The translations under genes were made by a program, and so were the position numbers. Below, one piece after another: positions 18,002 to 26,339 of a stretch of 64,000 nucleotides of DNA (position 1 is its first letter; the number at the start of each line of letters is the position of its first letter). The notes beneath the pieces were generated by a model. That model did not search any database. It worked only from the letters and a program-made list of their open reading frames with translations, and had not been told where the DNA came from. The DNA comes from Prevotella communis (GTDB taxonomy: Bacteria; Bacteroidota; Bacteroidia; Bacteroidales; Bacteroidaceae). The DNA lies in the NCBI RefSeq assembly GCF_022024175.1, contig NZ_CP091794.1:434001-498000 (forward strand). Direction: 5' to 3'.

Positions 18002-18568
18002 ATGAAAATGACCAAGATTTATACTCGCACAGGCGATAAAGGTATGACTAGTCTGGTGGGTGGCATACGTATTAAGAAGAGTGATGTCCGTCTGGAGGCT
18101 TATGGCACTATCGACGAACTCTGTTCACATATCGGATTATTGGTTGCCCAACTGTCTCAGGATGATGATGAACGTGCGTTTCTGATTCACACGCAGAGCA
18201 ATCTTTTTATCGTGGGTTCTCATCTGGCTACCGATCAGAGTAAGACGCCACTCTATCCGTCGGCGATCCTGCCTGAGGGTGAGACGGAGGCCCTGGAACA
18301 GCACATTGATGCGATACTGACCATTCTGCCGGAATGCCCTGGCTTCGTATTGCCAGGTGGCACCATTGCAGCAGCTCAGTGTCATGTCTGTCGCACCGTC
18401 TGCCGTCGTGCCGAGCGTCGTATTGATGCCCTTGCCGATGTGGCAGAAGTGGGTACGGATATCATTAAATTTGTCAATCGGTTGAGCGATTATCTCTTTG
18501 TTTTAGCAAAAAAAATAAATTTTAACGCTCATCAACATGAAATAATGTGGCAAAAACCTTGTAGATAA
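18002..18568 (+). CDS. Cob(I)alamin adenosyltransferase, PduO type
   Basis: A 188-aa trimeric-type ATP:cob(I)alamin adenosyltransferase that makes adenosylcobalamin. The ATP-binding N-terminus I-Y-T-R-T-G-D-K-G near residues 6-14, the A-Y-G-T-I-D-E-L motif and the C-rich helix V-C-R-T-V-C-R-R-A-E-R are typical. No cobalamin riboswitch is visible in the 28-bp gap upstream. It probably shares a transcript with the gene at 17455. Confidence 0.92.
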   Translation: MKMTKIYTRTGDKGMTSLVGGIRIKKSDVRLEAYGTIDELCSHIGLLVAQLSQDDDERAFLIHTQSNLFIVGSHLATDQSKTPLYPSAILPEGETEALEQHIDAILTILPECPGFVLPGGTIAAAQCHVCRTVCRRAERRIDALADVAEVGTDIIKFVNRLSDYLFVLAKKINFNAHQHEIMWQKPCR

Positions 18569-18588
18569 AAAATTATTTACTACTTTTG
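18559..18588 (+). promoter_or_regulatory. Promoter for the DUF2795 gene
   Basis: TTG at 18559-18561, a 19-bp spacer and TACTTTTG at 18581-18588. The -33 box lies in the last codons of the adenosyltransferase gene. Confidence 0.7.
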
Positions 18589-18651
18589 CGCCCAATTTAA
18601 GAACCGATTGGCAAAAATAGTGGAAACGACTAACATAAAAAGAATAAGAAT

Positions 18652-18873
18652 ATGTATTGGACACTAGAATTAGCATCAAAACTGGAGGACGCTCCCTGGC
18701 CTGCAACCAAGGACGAGTTAATTGACTATGCCATCCGTTCGGGCGCTCCACTCGAAGTGCTCGAGAACTTGCAGGAGATTGAGGACGAAGGTGACGTTTA
18801 CGAGAGTATCGAGGACATCTGGCCCGACTATCCCACAAAAGAAGACTTCCTGTTTAACGAGGATGAGTATTGA
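18652..18873 (+). CDS. DUF2795 domain small acidic protein
   Basis: A 73-aa very acidic protein beginning M-Y-W-T-L-E-L-A-S-K-L-E-D-A-P-W-P-A, which matches the short DUF2795 proteins conserved across Bacteroidota. Function is unknown; small, acidic and soluble suggests a cytoplasmic binding protein. It has its own promoter and is followed by a hairpin. Confidence 0.85.
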   Translation: MYWTLELASKLEDAPWPATKDELIDYAIRSGAPLEVLENLQEIEDEGDVYESIEDIWPDYPTKEDFLFNEDEY

Positions 18874-18902
18874 TAGGCTTCTTTAAGTCTAAACTATTTA
18901 AT

Positions 18903-18950
18903 ACCAGCGAGATAAGCAAATTCTATCTGTTTGTCTCGTTGGTGTTTTAT
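18903..18950 (+). terminator. Intrinsic terminator after the DUF2795 gene
   Basis: ACCAGCGAGA (18903-18912) pairs with TCTCGTTGGT (18934-18943, one G-T pair), followed by GTTTTATTG. Confidence 0.7.
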
Positions 18951-19061
18951 TGTCTTATATAGTTTGTGCTAAATCTTGGCTTGTCAGAGCCAATTTGAAA
19001 CAAACTTTCGGAAAATCAGCATTTTGAAGCCTTGTAGTGAAAGAATCTCAACGAAAAATTG

Positions 19062-19069
19062 TAATTTTG
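19062..19069 (+). promoter_or_regulatory. Likely promoter -7 box for the AlbA_2 gene
   Basis: TAATTTTG, 18 bp before ATG 19088. The -33 region is weak. Confidence 0.5.
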
Positions 19070-19087
19070 CAGCGTCAAACAGAAATA

Positions 19088-20518
19088 ATGATGACACCAG
19101 AAAAGCTAAAAGCGATTATATCGCAAGGCGAAGGAACTGAAGTCGAGCTGAAAGAGTCGAAAGACAGCTTGGCTCGTAAGGTCTATGAATCCATCTGTGC
19201 GTTTCTGAATCGCAGAGGTGGTCATGTCGTGTTGGGAGTTGATGATGATAGAAACGTCGTCGGTATCAATCCCTCTAAAGTTCAGGAGCAGTTAGACCAG
19301 TTGGCAAAGGATATGAACAACCCTCAGTTGTTCAAACCTACTTACTATCTGAACTTTGAACCAATGGATTTAGATGGCAAGAAGGTCATCTACTTCTATG
19401 TGCCAGAAAGCACTCAGGGACACAGCTATAAAGGTGTTTTCTATGACCGCAACCAAGATGGTGACTTTGAACTACGCAGTACCGAACAGATTGCGAACTT
19501 GTTTATACGTAAGAGTAAGTTTAAGACTGAGGATAGGGTATATCCGATGTTAGGGATGAAGGATCTCGATGAGGAAGCCTTCGATGAGTTGAGACGGGGC
19601 ATCCGTATTGAGAATTCACAGCACCCTTGGCTCAATTTGTCGAACGAGGAAATCATACGCTCGGCAGAGTTGCTTGCTGTTGACCCTGAAACAGGAAAGG
19701 AAGGACTGACGCTGGCTGCCATTCTTTTGTTTGGTAATAGTCATGCCATCACCACAGCCCTTCCTGCTTATCGCATAGATTTGCTTTGCCGCGTAAACAA
19801 TACAGAACTCTATGATGACCGGGAATTGTTGAGCTGCAATCTGCTGAAGGCTTACCCTATCACGATGGCTTTCATTAAGAAGCATCTGCCAGAGCAACCC
19901 TATATTGAAGGTATACAGCGTTTCAGCCTTCGTGACACAATCTTACGAGAGGTGGTTCTGAACATGATTATACATCGTGAGTATAGCAGTGCTTATCCTA
20001 CGACGTTTACTATCTATCGAGATAGCATCGTTACGGAGAACTGGAATATTCCATACGTCTATGGGCATATCGATCTTCAGACCATGCGTCCGCATCGTAA
20101 GAACCCAAAGATAGCCAAGGTGTTCTCTCAGATGGGAATCGTAGAAGAGCTTGGTAGTGGTATGAGGAAGATGTTCAAGTACACTCCTCTATATGCTAAT
20201 GGTAAGGAACCCGTCATTGAGGAGCAGGACGTGTACCGCATAGAAATCCCTTATGTTCCTACTTTACAGTCCATAGATGCCGAAAGTGGACAGAAAAGTG
20301 GACCAGAAAGTGGACCAGAAAGTGGACCAGAAACTACCCAGAAAAGAATAATAAAACTTTTGAGAGATAATCCGGATATAACATCAAGACAGATAGCTGA
20401 GAGGCTGAAAATGGCCAGAAGTGGAATCAGTAAGCACCTTCATTTACTACAAGAGTTTGGTAAAATAAAGCATATAGGCCCAAATAAAGGTGGCCATTGG
20501 GAAGTGGTAGGGGATTAA
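19088..20518 (+). CDS. AlbA_2/Schlafen-domain ATP-binding transcriptional regulator
   Basis: About 476 aa. The N-terminus holds an AlbA_2 (Schlafen-type) domain: E-G-T-E-V-E-L-K-E-S near 13-22 and F-L-N-R-R-G-G. Residues about 270-380 carry the GHKL-like C-terminal ATP-binding part (L-R-E-V-V-L-N-M-I-I-H-R-E-Y and G-S-G-M-R-K-M). The last 70 residues form a winged helix that probably binds DNA. A linker of repeated S-G-P-E lies just before it, encoded by three 12-bp tandem repeats. I chose ATG 19088 because the promoter box lies just upstream. Such proteins are often stand-alone regulators; the target is unknown. Confidence 0.82.
   Translation: MMTPEKLKAIISQGEGTEVELKESKDSLARKVYESICAFLNRRGGHVVLGVDDDRNVVGINPSKVQEQLDQLAKDMNNPQLFKPTYYLNFEPMDLDGKKVIYFYVPESTQGHSYKGVFYDRNQDGDFELRSTEQIANLFIRKSKFKTEDRVYPMLGMKDLDEEAFDELRRGIRIENSQHPWLNLSNEEIIRSAELLAVDPETGKEGLTLAAILLFGNSHAITTALPAYRIDLLCRVNNTELYDDRELLSCNLLKAYPITMAFIKKHLPEQPYIEGIQRFSLRDTILREVVLNMIIHREYSSAYPTTFTIYRDSIVTENWNIPYVYGHIDLQTMRPHRKNPKIAKVFSQMGIVEELGSGMRKMFKYTPLYANGKEPVIEEQDVYRIEIPYVPTLQSIDAESGQKSGPESGPESGPETTQKRIIKLLRDNPDITSRQIAERLKMARSGISKHLHLLQEFGKIKHIGPNKGGHWEVVGD
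20285..20332 (+). repeat. 12-bp tandem repeats in the regulator linker
   Basis: AGTGGACCAGAA occurs at 20297-20308, 20309-20320 and 20321-20332, preceded by a shorter degenerate unit. Each unit encodes S-G-P-E in frame, so unit gain or loss would change linker length without a frameshift. Confidence 0.85.
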
Positions 20519-20582
20519 AAATACAATTATACAAATTTGCGTAACGCATTTTCCGTGGATACCACATGTAATATTCCGAAAG

Positions 20583-20617
20583 ACAAGCCTGCCAGTAATT
20601 GTTACAGGCAGGCTTGT
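20583..20617. terminator. Bidirectional terminator-like hairpin
   Basis: ACAAGCCTGCC (20583-20593) pairs perfectly with GGCAGGCTTGT (20607-20617), with a 13-base loop. It lies between the convergent regulator gene and the anti-sigma gene. A/T-rich flanks are present, but there is no long T run. Confidence 0.6.
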
Positions 20618-20645
20618 AATTAATAATTTCGTTTAATTTTCAATT

Positions 20646-21083
20646 TCATGGGGTGGCCAATAGGGCATAAGGAATGTTATCGCATAGCATGGAACAAGCC
20701 GCTTGTTCGGCATCATTCTCAATGATCTGATTATCCATTACCATTTGGTCGATTACTGGAGAGGTCTGAGCAGTCAAGGGCTTTGCATACTTAGTGACAA
20801 TGCGTGTCTGATACACGGTGTCTCGGACGGTCTCGGTATGCACAATGGTGTCGTGTTGCACAAGAATGTTTTGTGCCATTGGCTGGATGTCAGACTGTGA
20901 CATGTTAACATGAACGCCGTAGCCAGCAATAAAACTGATGAAACTGGCGGCAATGGCTATCGCGGCTGCTATGCCACGGCTATGACGATGATGGGGATGC
21001 CACGTTTCAACGCCCATACGGCTGTTTACTGATTCACGCTGACGGCGGGCGGACTGGATAATCTGTTCGTTACTTATCTTCAT
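20646..21083 (-). CDS. Small membrane protein, probable anti-sigma factor
   Basis: A 145-aa protein with a basic cytoplasmic N-terminus of about 32 residues, one hydrophobic segment at about 37-58 and a periplasmic tail with heptad-like T-V-R-D-T-V-Y-Q. Topology and position right after an ECF sigma gene, with a 14-bp overlap, fit an anti-sigma factor. No classic zinc anti-sigma motif is present, so the role is inferred from context. Confidence 0.6.
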   Translation of the reverse strand: MKISNEQIIQSARRQRESVNSRMGVETWHPHHRHSRGIAAAIAIAASFISFIAGYGVHVNMSQSDIQPMAQNILVQHDTIVHTETVRDTVYQTRIVTKYAKPLTAQTSPVIDQMVMDNQIIENDAEQAACSMLCDNIPYALLATP

Positions 21084-21645
21084 ATTTCTTGAGTTTTTTA
21101 CGGATGATGTTCATTGTTTTGTGGAGACGCGATTTAACGGTGCCTTCAGGAATATCGACAATCTCAGCAATCTGCGGAATTGTCAGTTCTTCCTGATAGT
21201 GTAGAGAGAAGATTTGGTGCAATGACGGGGGAAGTTCTGCCAACGCCTGTTCCAAAGCTTGGTCTAATGTGGCTTCGTCCAACTCAACCTCAATCTGCTG
21301 ATCATTCACTGGCTCAGCATCGAGGGTGGCTAACAGTTGCGCCTCGTAGGCATTGCTGCGATAGTGGTTGCGACAGATATTATAGGCTATGGTGAAGAGC
21401 CACGTATCAACCCGGCGTCCCTCCTGATAACTGCTCCTTGCCTCGTATGCACGCAGAAAGACATCGTGCATGGCATCGGCTGCCAGTTCCTCGTCGCCAC
21501 CTAACTGTAGGAAGAAGAACCCTTTTAATCTACGCGCATAGCGGCGATACAGCTCTTCGAAAGCTGTATCGCTGCCTGCCGCAGCACGTGCCATCAGTTG
21601 TTCATCGGTCTGCTGGCGTAGTGGTTTAAAATGGAAGATGCTCAT
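21070..21645 (-). CDS. ECF RNA polymerase sigma factor
   Basis: A 191-aa sigma-70 family ECF factor. Region 2 (F-E-E-L-Y-R-R-Y through D-A-M-H-D-V-F-L-R and T-W-L-F-T-I-A-Y-N) is at about 30-100. Region 4 (L-P-P-S-L-H-Q-I-F-S-L-H-Y, I-P-Q-I-A-E-I, P-E-G-T-V-K-S-R-L) is at about 135-180. It directs RNA polymerase to stress or surface genes. It overlaps the secreted-protein gene upstream by four bases and the anti-sigma gene downstream by 14. Confidence 0.94.
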   Translation of the reverse strand: MSIFHFKPLRQQTDEQLMARAAAGSDTAFEELYRRYARRLKGFFFLQLGGDEELAADAMHDVFLRAYEARSSYQEGRRVDTWLFTIAYNICRNHYRSNAYEAQLLATLDAEPVNDQQIEVELDEATLDQALEQALAELPPSLHQIFSLHYQEELTIPQIAEIVDIPEGTVKSRLHKTMNIIRKKLKKYEDK

Positions 21646-22901
21646 TTCAGATAGCCTTTGAATTCATCCACATCGTAGTTCTCTTTCTCCAGCCGATCGA
21701 TGATGTCGGTAAAGATGCCGTGCAACCACTGATAGCGCTCCCGGTTGTGCTTCTTGTAGTAGGGCAGCTGGTCGTGCAACAGCCGCATATAGTTCATGGC
21801 GTATGCATTGGCAGAAAACGAGAAGAGCTGCGTGTCCTTCATTTTCGGATGGAACGGCATGCGCAGATACTCCAGCCGGTAGCGCTGTTCTATATTGCGA
21901 CGCTTCACAGCCATATTGTCGTAGGGCTTGGTGGAGTAGCGTATGGTCAGCCCCTCGTTGTATAAGCGGGCTTTCAACTCGTCTGGCAGACCATATCCCA
22001 AAACATACCCCTGCATGTTGTGGGCCGACAGATAGACGGGTCGCTTGGAATGGTCGAAGATGTAGCGCATGATAGTCCGCTGCTTCTCCATCTGGTCTTC
22101 GTATCCCTCCCAGTACCACGCCTTATCAAAGGTAATGCCGATGTGTCCAAACACAGCCTTCACATACTCGGGATCCATAGAGGCATTCTCGTCATAGAGA
22201 ATCTTGTCCTGATGCACGCCCAGCACCCGTTGCAGGATGAGCTTGCCTATGATGTCGCCCTCGTGGGCACCACAATAGACTCCGCCCGTCTCCATGCCCT
22301 GTAGCTCGTTGAAGTGGTATTGCAACGTCTCCTCTGGAAACTGCCCGCTCTCATAGCAGCGCTTCAGCAACTGGTCCATCCTCACGGTGTCACACTTCGG
22401 AATCAGGTGTTGTATCCAGCGCTCGTAGTCGCCAGCCAAGGCATCGGCAGGCAGCGCGGCAATGGCCGAATCGGCATAGGCATCGTGGTGCATATAGAAC
22501 GTTGTCATATTATACTGCTTTGCCTCTTTCTCTACCTCTTCTGGCAGATAGCTGCCCTCGTATGCACTATAATAAAAGGTGTAAGTGCCAGGGATGGCTT
22601 TCTCCATGCGTCCCACCACGTTCAGCTGCTTGCGATAATCCTCACCGCCTTTCCAGTCCTTGGTGGTGCTGACCCAGCGGAAAACCTTCTTCTCCGATAC
22701 CTCGAAGAGGTTACGCCAAGCCACCTCATCCTTTGGATGAACCTGTACGTAGGTGTTCCAGAAGTTGTAAAGACTATCCGTCTTCTCTGCGTTGCCGTAT
22801 AGGGTCAGAATCTGGTGCCTGTCTATACGTTCTGTTTGCTGTGCGCTAGCTGTGGTCATCATCGTGGCTGCTGCCAGTAATGTCATCATTTTCCGTTTCA
22901 T
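21642..22901 (-). CDS. Hypothetical secreted protein in an ECF operon
   Basis: A 419-aa protein with a signal peptide (about 1-20, ending A-S-A-Q). The mature part is helix-rich, with many Tyr and Trp, and includes short repeats resembling TPR in its first half (W-N-T-Y-V-Q-V-H-P-K-D-E-V-A-W-R-N-L-F). No catalytic domain was recognised. It is the first gene of an operon with an ECF sigma factor and its likely anti-sigma factor, ATGA-coupled to the sigma gene. It may be the envelope component that the system senses or protects. Confidence 0.65.
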   Translation of the reverse strand: MKRKMMTLLAAATMMTTASAQQTERIDRHQILTLYGNAEKTDSLYNFWNTYVQVHPKDEVAWRNLFEVSEKKVFRWVSTTKDWKGGEDYRKQLNVVGRMEKAIPGTYTFYYSAYEGSYLPEEVEKEAKQYNMTTFYMHHDAYADSAIAALPADALAGDYERWIQHLIPKCDTVRMDQLLKRCYESGQFPEETLQYHFNELQGMETGGVYCGAHEGDIIGKLILQRVLGVHQDKILYDENASMDPEYVKAVFGHIGITFDKAWYWEGYEDQMEKQRTIMRYIFDHSKRPVYLSAHNMQGYVLGYGLPDELKARLYNEGLTIRYSTKPYDNMAVKRRNIEQRYRLEYLRMPFHPKMKDTQLFSFSANAYAMNYMRLLHDQLPYYKKHNRERYQWLHGIFTDIIDRLEKENYDVDEFKGYLK

Positions 22902-23039
22902 ACTGTTCTTGTTTTGGGGTTATTTCATGACAGCATACACACGAAACATCAAATCGTTCATTTTATTTTCAAATTTATTTTTACCTTTTATTATATATAC
23001 GCCGTAATCGCGGAAATATAGGTTGCGGGTGTTACTTTT

Positions 23040-23516
23040 TTAAACGCGAAATCCAGCGGCAAATGTACTACATCTTGTCCAAGTCATTTTTATATGAGGA
23101 ATGCCGTCAAGCATAAAACTATCTGACGACTGTTTGAATCCGACTTTTTCGTAGAATCCCTTGGCATACTCCTGAGCTTCAATGTCTATGTGCGTCGCAC
23201 CGAAATGTTTGATTGCTGTCTCGATAGAGTGAATCATAATCTGCTTACCATACCCTTTGCCTCGTACTGTTGTGATAACTCTGCCAATGGAGACTTCCTT
23301 CATATGAGTTCCAGCAGGACATACACGGGCCAGTGCTACAATTCTGTTTCCCAATGTCAACCAAAGATGAATAGAGTTCTGATCATCTCCATCCAAATCT
23401 TGATAGACACAATTCTGCCCAACCACGAACACTTCACTTCGAACCCTTAATAGTTCGTATAGCTCATCCGTAGTCAACTCTTGAAACGTTTTCTTATGCA
23501 ATATAGGCTTGTTCAT
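23040..23516 (-). CDS. GNAT N-acetyltransferase, ElaA-like
   Basis: A 158-aa acetyltransferase. The acetyl-CoA loop is seen as I-G-R-V-I-T-T-V-R-G-K-G-Y-G-K near residues 76-90. The N-terminal L-R-V-R-S-E-V-F-V-V-G-Q, then C-V-Y-Q-D-L-D-G-D-D, matches ElaA-type proteins. The substrate is unknown. It is a single gene with its own -7 box upstream. Confidence 0.88.
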   Translation of the reverse strand: MNKPILHKKTFQELTTDELYELLRVRSEVFVVGQNCVYQDLDGDDQNSIHLWLTLGNRIVALARVCPAGTHMKEVSIGRVITTVRGKGYGKQIMIHSIETAIKHFGATHIDIEAQEYAKGFYEKVGFKQSSDSFMLDGIPHIKMTWTRCSTFAAGFRV

Positions 23517-23548
23517 ACCCTCTCGAAGTTATCTTTTTAAACTAACGG

Positions 23549-23556
23549 CAAAGGTA
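23549..23556 (-). promoter_or_regulatory. Likely promoter -7 box for the GNAT gene
   Basis: Minus-strand TACCTTTG, 33 bp before the ATG. No strong -33 box. Confidence 0.5.
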
Positions 23557-23685
23557 CGGCAGATTCCTTACTTTTTCGTATTTTTACATTCAATATTACG
23601 ATACTTTATGAATTAAGGACGAAAAAGTTGCTTGGCTTTGCTTGGCATAATCGCTAAATAAAACTAAATCTTTCTAGAAGAGTGA

Positions 23686-23714
23686 TTTGTTCAGATGGAA
23701 AATGATTAATTTTG
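23686..23714 (+). promoter_or_regulatory. Likely yqeY promoter
   Basis: TAATTTTG at 23707-23714 with TTTG at 23686-23689. The spacer is 17 bp, shorter than the usual 19-20. Confidence 0.5.
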
Positions 23715-23753
23715 CAGCATAAATATGTATTGATTGATAATAATAACGGTATT

Positions 23754-24203
23754 ATGGATTTATTCGATCAAATTAGTGAAGATATTAAGGCCGCGATGAA
23801 AGCTCGCGACAAGGTACGTCTTGAGACGCTTCGCAACATTAAGAAAGTTTTCTTGGAAGCAAAGACTGCTCCAGGGGCCAACGACACATTGGCTGATGCT
23901 GATGCGCTGAAGATTATCTCGAAGTTGGCTAAACAAGGTAAGGAGACTGCTGTTACCTATACTCAGGCCGGTCGTCAGGACTTGGCTGACGCAGAGTTGG
24001 CACAGGTGGAAGTGTTGGAGAGCTATCTGCCGAAACAACTTTCCCATGAGGAGGTTGAGGCTGAAGTGAAGAAGATAATTGCTGAGGTGGGAGCCACAAG
24101 CATGAAGGAGATGGGAAAGGTAATGGGCACAGCCAGCAAGCAGCTGGCAGGCAAGGCTGATGGCCGAGTCATCTCAGAGATTGTAAAGAAACTCTTGGCT
24201 TAA
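23754..24203 (+). CDS. yqeY: GatB/YqeY domain protein
   Basis: A 149-aa YqeY-like protein. It has the N-terminal helical domain (M-D-L-F-D-Q-I-S-E-D-I-K-A-A-M) and the C-terminal domain shared with GatB (G-A-T-S-M-K-E-M-G-K-V-M-G). The family binds tRNA or assists amidotransferase-like functions, but its exact role is not settled. I chose ATG 23754 because the -7 box covers the upstream alternative start. A strong terminator follows. Confidence 0.9.
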   Translation: MDLFDQISEDIKAAMKARDKVRLETLRNIKKVFLEAKTAPGANDTLADADALKIISKLAKQGKETAVTYTQAGRQDLADAELAQVEVLESYLPKQLSHEEVEAEVKKIIAEVGATSMKEMGKVMGTASKQLAGKADGRVISEIVKKLLA

Positions 24204-24222
24204 GCTTCATTTCAAAGAAAAA

Positions 24223-24270
24223 CAAGCGGTGTGACTTCAGCTACATCGCTTGCTTTTTTTCTTTTCTTTT
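24223..24270 (+). terminator. Intrinsic terminator after yqeY
   Basis: A 10-bp stem pairs CAAGCGGTGT (24223-24232) with ACATCGCTTG (24243-24252), one G-T pair. A T-rich tract (C then seven T, then CTTTTC) follows. Confidence 0.88.
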
Positions 24271-24290
24271 GTTAACCCGTAAAACTAAAT

Positions 24291-25967
24291 ATGAAGACAG
24301 ACATTCAGATTGCTCGCGAAAGTGAGCTGAGACCGATTAGTGACATTGCAGAACAGTTGGGCATAGCACCTGAGAAGGTGGAACCCTACGGACGCTTTAT
24401 GGCGAAGGTGCCTGTGTCGCTCATCGATGAAGAGAGAGTAAAGAAAAGCCGTTTGATTCTGGTTACAGCCATCAGTCCTACGAAGGTGGGTATCGGCAAG
24501 ACTACTGTCAGCATTGGCTTGGCTATGGGCTTGAATAAGATAGGCAAGAAGGCTTCCGTATCCTTGCGTGAGCCATCGCTCGGCCCCTGCTTTGGCATGA
24601 AGGGCGGTGCTGCAGGAGGTGGCTATGCCCAGGTGTTGCCGATGGAGAAGATCAACCTGCACTTCACCGGCGATTTCCATGCCGTCACTTCTGCTCATAA
24701 CACGATTAGTGCCCTCTTGGACAACTATCTCTATCAGCACCGCAAGGATGGGTTCTCTCTGCGTGAGATTTACTGGAAGCGTGTGCTCGATGTGAACGAC
24801 CGTGCCTTGCGAAATATCGTCACGGGCTTGCGTGGCGATGGTGTGGTTTCAGAGACCGGTTTTGACATTACGCCCGCTTCCGAGTTGATGGCTATCCTCT
24901 GTCTGGCCACCAGCGAGGACGATCTGCGTCGTCGAATCGAAAACATCCTCCTGGGTATCACCTCTGATGGCAAGCCTTTCCGCGTTCGTGACCTGGGTGT
25001 GGGCGGTGCCATCACCGTGTTGATGCGTGATGCCCTTTCGCCCAACCTGGTGCAGACTACCGAGCAGACGCCAGCCTTTATTCATGGTGGTCCGTTTGCG
25101 AATATCGCCCATGGCTGTTCCAGTGTGATGGCTACAAAGATGGCGATGACTTTTAGTGACTATGTGGTGACGGAGGCTGGCTTCGGTGCCGACCTGGGTG
25201 CTGAGAAGTTCTTTAATATCAAGTGCCGTAAGGCTGGCTTGCAGCCTCAGTTGGTGGTCATCGTGGCTACGACGCAGGGATTGAAGATGCACGGTGGCGT
25301 GGCTCTTGACCATATCAAGGAACCCAATGCCGACGGGCTCAGGGAGGGCTTGAAGAACCTGAATCGTCATATCAACAATATGCAGGGCTTCGGACAGCCT
25401 GTCATCGTGACGCTGAACCGTTTTGACTCTGATACAGACGAGGAGATTGGTATCATCCGCAAGAACTGTGAGGACCGTGGCGTGGGCTTCGCTGTCAACG
25501 AGGCTTTCCTGAAAGGTGGCGAAGGTGCAGTGGAACTGGCTCAGAAGGTGGTGGATACCATCGAGCGCATCCAGCCTCTGCCTATCAACTTCACCTATCC
25601 TCAAAGTGAAACCATAGAAGGTAAGATAGAGAAGGTATGTAAGCGCATCTATGGCGCTGCTGCTGTGGAGTTTACCAAGACTGGTAAGAAACGCCTGGAG
25701 GCTATCCGTGAAATCTTTGCTGACGACAAGGATATCAGTAGCTATCCCATCTGTATCGCCAAGACACAGTACTCCTTCTCGGCCGATGCTACCCGCTATG
25801 GTTCGCCTGAGGGCTTTACGATTCGCATCCGCGATGTGATCCTCAACTGTGGCAGTGAGATGATTGTGGCCATTGCCGGCGACATGCTCCGTATGCCTGG
25901 TCTGCCTAAGAGTCCGCAGGCTGAGCGTATCACCATCGTTAATGGTGAGATTGAGGGACTGTCGTAA
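24291..25967 (+). CDS. fhs: Formate--tetrahydrofolate ligase
   Basis: A 558-aa cytoplasmic enzyme, the usual length, which makes 10-formyl-THF from formate, THF and ATP. The P-loop region is V-G-I-G-K-T-T at residues 66-72. [20 protein letters not shown] near 93-112 and [12 protein letters not shown] are hallmark stretches. It follows the yqeY terminator without an obvious consensus promoter in the 20-bp gap. The paired-palindrome element begins nine bases after its stop. Confidence 0.97.
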   Translation: MKTDIQIARESELRPISDIAEQLGIAPEKVEPYGRFMAKVPVSLIDEERVKKSRLILVTAISPTKVGIGKTTVSIGLAMGLNKIGKKASVSLREPSLGPCFGMKGGAAGGGYAQVLPMEKINLHFTGDFHAVTSAHNTISALLDNYLYQHRKDGFSLREIYWKRVLDVNDRALRNIVTGLRGDGVVSETGFDITPASELMAILCLATSEDDLRRRIENILLGITSDGKPFRVRDLGVGGAITVLMRDALSPNLVQTTEQTPAFIHGGPFANIAHGCSSVMATKMAMTFSDYVVTEAGFGADLGAEKFFNIKCRKAGLQPQLVVIVATTQGLKMHGGVALDHIKEPNADGLREGLKNLNRHINNMQGFGQPVIVTLNRFDSDTDEEIGIIRKNCEDRGVGFAVNEAFLKGGEGAVELAQKVVDTIERIQPLPINFTYPQSETIEGKIEKVCKRIYGAAAVEFTKTGKKRLEAIREIFADDKDISSYPICIAKTQYSFSADATRYGSPEGFTIRIRDVILNCGSEMIVAIAGDMLRMPGLPKSPQAERITIVNGEIEGLS

Positions 25968-25976
25968 AATGACACT

Positions 25977-26008
25977 GGTCACACGGTCACAGCTGTGACC
26001 GTGTGACC
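25977..26008. repeat. Perfect 32-bp palindrome A1
   Basis: Four heptamers arranged forward-forward-reverse-reverse: GGTCACA, C, GGTCACA, GC, then TGTGACC, G, TGTGACC. The symmetry is exact over all 32 bases, with AGCT at the centre. Confidence 0.95.
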
Positions 26009-26097
26009 GTTAGGGCTGTTGATTATTGTCTTATGTTGTGTAAGTTATTGTGTTTTAGTTAATTATAACAGTTTTGGCCTTTGCTTTGTATATCTGT

Positions 26098-26129
26098 GGT
26101 CACATGGTCACAGCTGTGACCATGTGACC
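26098..26129. repeat. Perfect 32-bp palindrome A2
   Basis: Same heptamers as A1, with T (and the matching A) instead of C (and G) between them, so the symmetry is kept by a paired change. Confidence 0.95.
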
Positions 26130-26151
26130 GATAAGATTATACTTAAGGCTT

Positions 26152-26248
26152 GCAGGGAGAGAAACGTCTTCTTTCTATTATTTGCCTATACCCAAACGGT
26201 CGTGTGCCTATACCCCAACAACCGTTTGCCTATACCCGTTTTGAATCG
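26152..26248. repeat. 97-bp conserved block, copy A
   Basis: Aligns without gaps to 57935-58031, with about 79 of 97 bases the same by eye. It holds three units of TGCCTATACCC at a 22-bp period and ends in GTTTT-G-AATCG. Confidence 0.85.
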
Positions 26249-26339
26249 TATTCCAAGACATTGATCCTCTAATATACCATTGGTGTCAGGAAAATAGACA
26301 ATAAACCCTTTGGCTATTAATCATCTTGACACTTCGTTT

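Larger units (their letters stand above)
25977..26248 (+). repeat. Paired-palindrome element, copy A
   Basis: This fills most of the 372-bp gap between fhs and the convergent lipoprotein gene. It contains palindrome A1 (25977-26008), an 89-bp AT-rich spacer, palindrome A2 (26098-26129), a 22-bp joint and a 97-bp block (26152-26248). The same order and the same 89-bp spacing recur at 57704-58031. Nothing else is seen in the gap; 26249-26339 shows no hairpin or gene. Confidence 0.85.

Noticed and set aside
24849..25982. Long minus-strand open frame opposite fhs
   Set aside because: It mirrors the codon pattern of a clear fhs gene, has no promoter or recognisable domain, and would run into the palindrome element.
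25977..26008. CRP/FNR-type operator
   Set aside because: The TGTGA/TCACA parts are oriented outward with the wrong spacing, and the site lies after a gene, not at a promoter.
26181..26248. CRISPR-like appearance of three 22-bp-spaced units
   Set aside because: Only three units, imperfect, no regular unique spacers and no cas genes nearby.
26019..26264. Small ORF across palindrome A2 and the conserved block
   Set aside because: It is a frame through a repeat; the corresponding frame in copy B starts elsewhere and differs in its first half, so a protein is unlikely.
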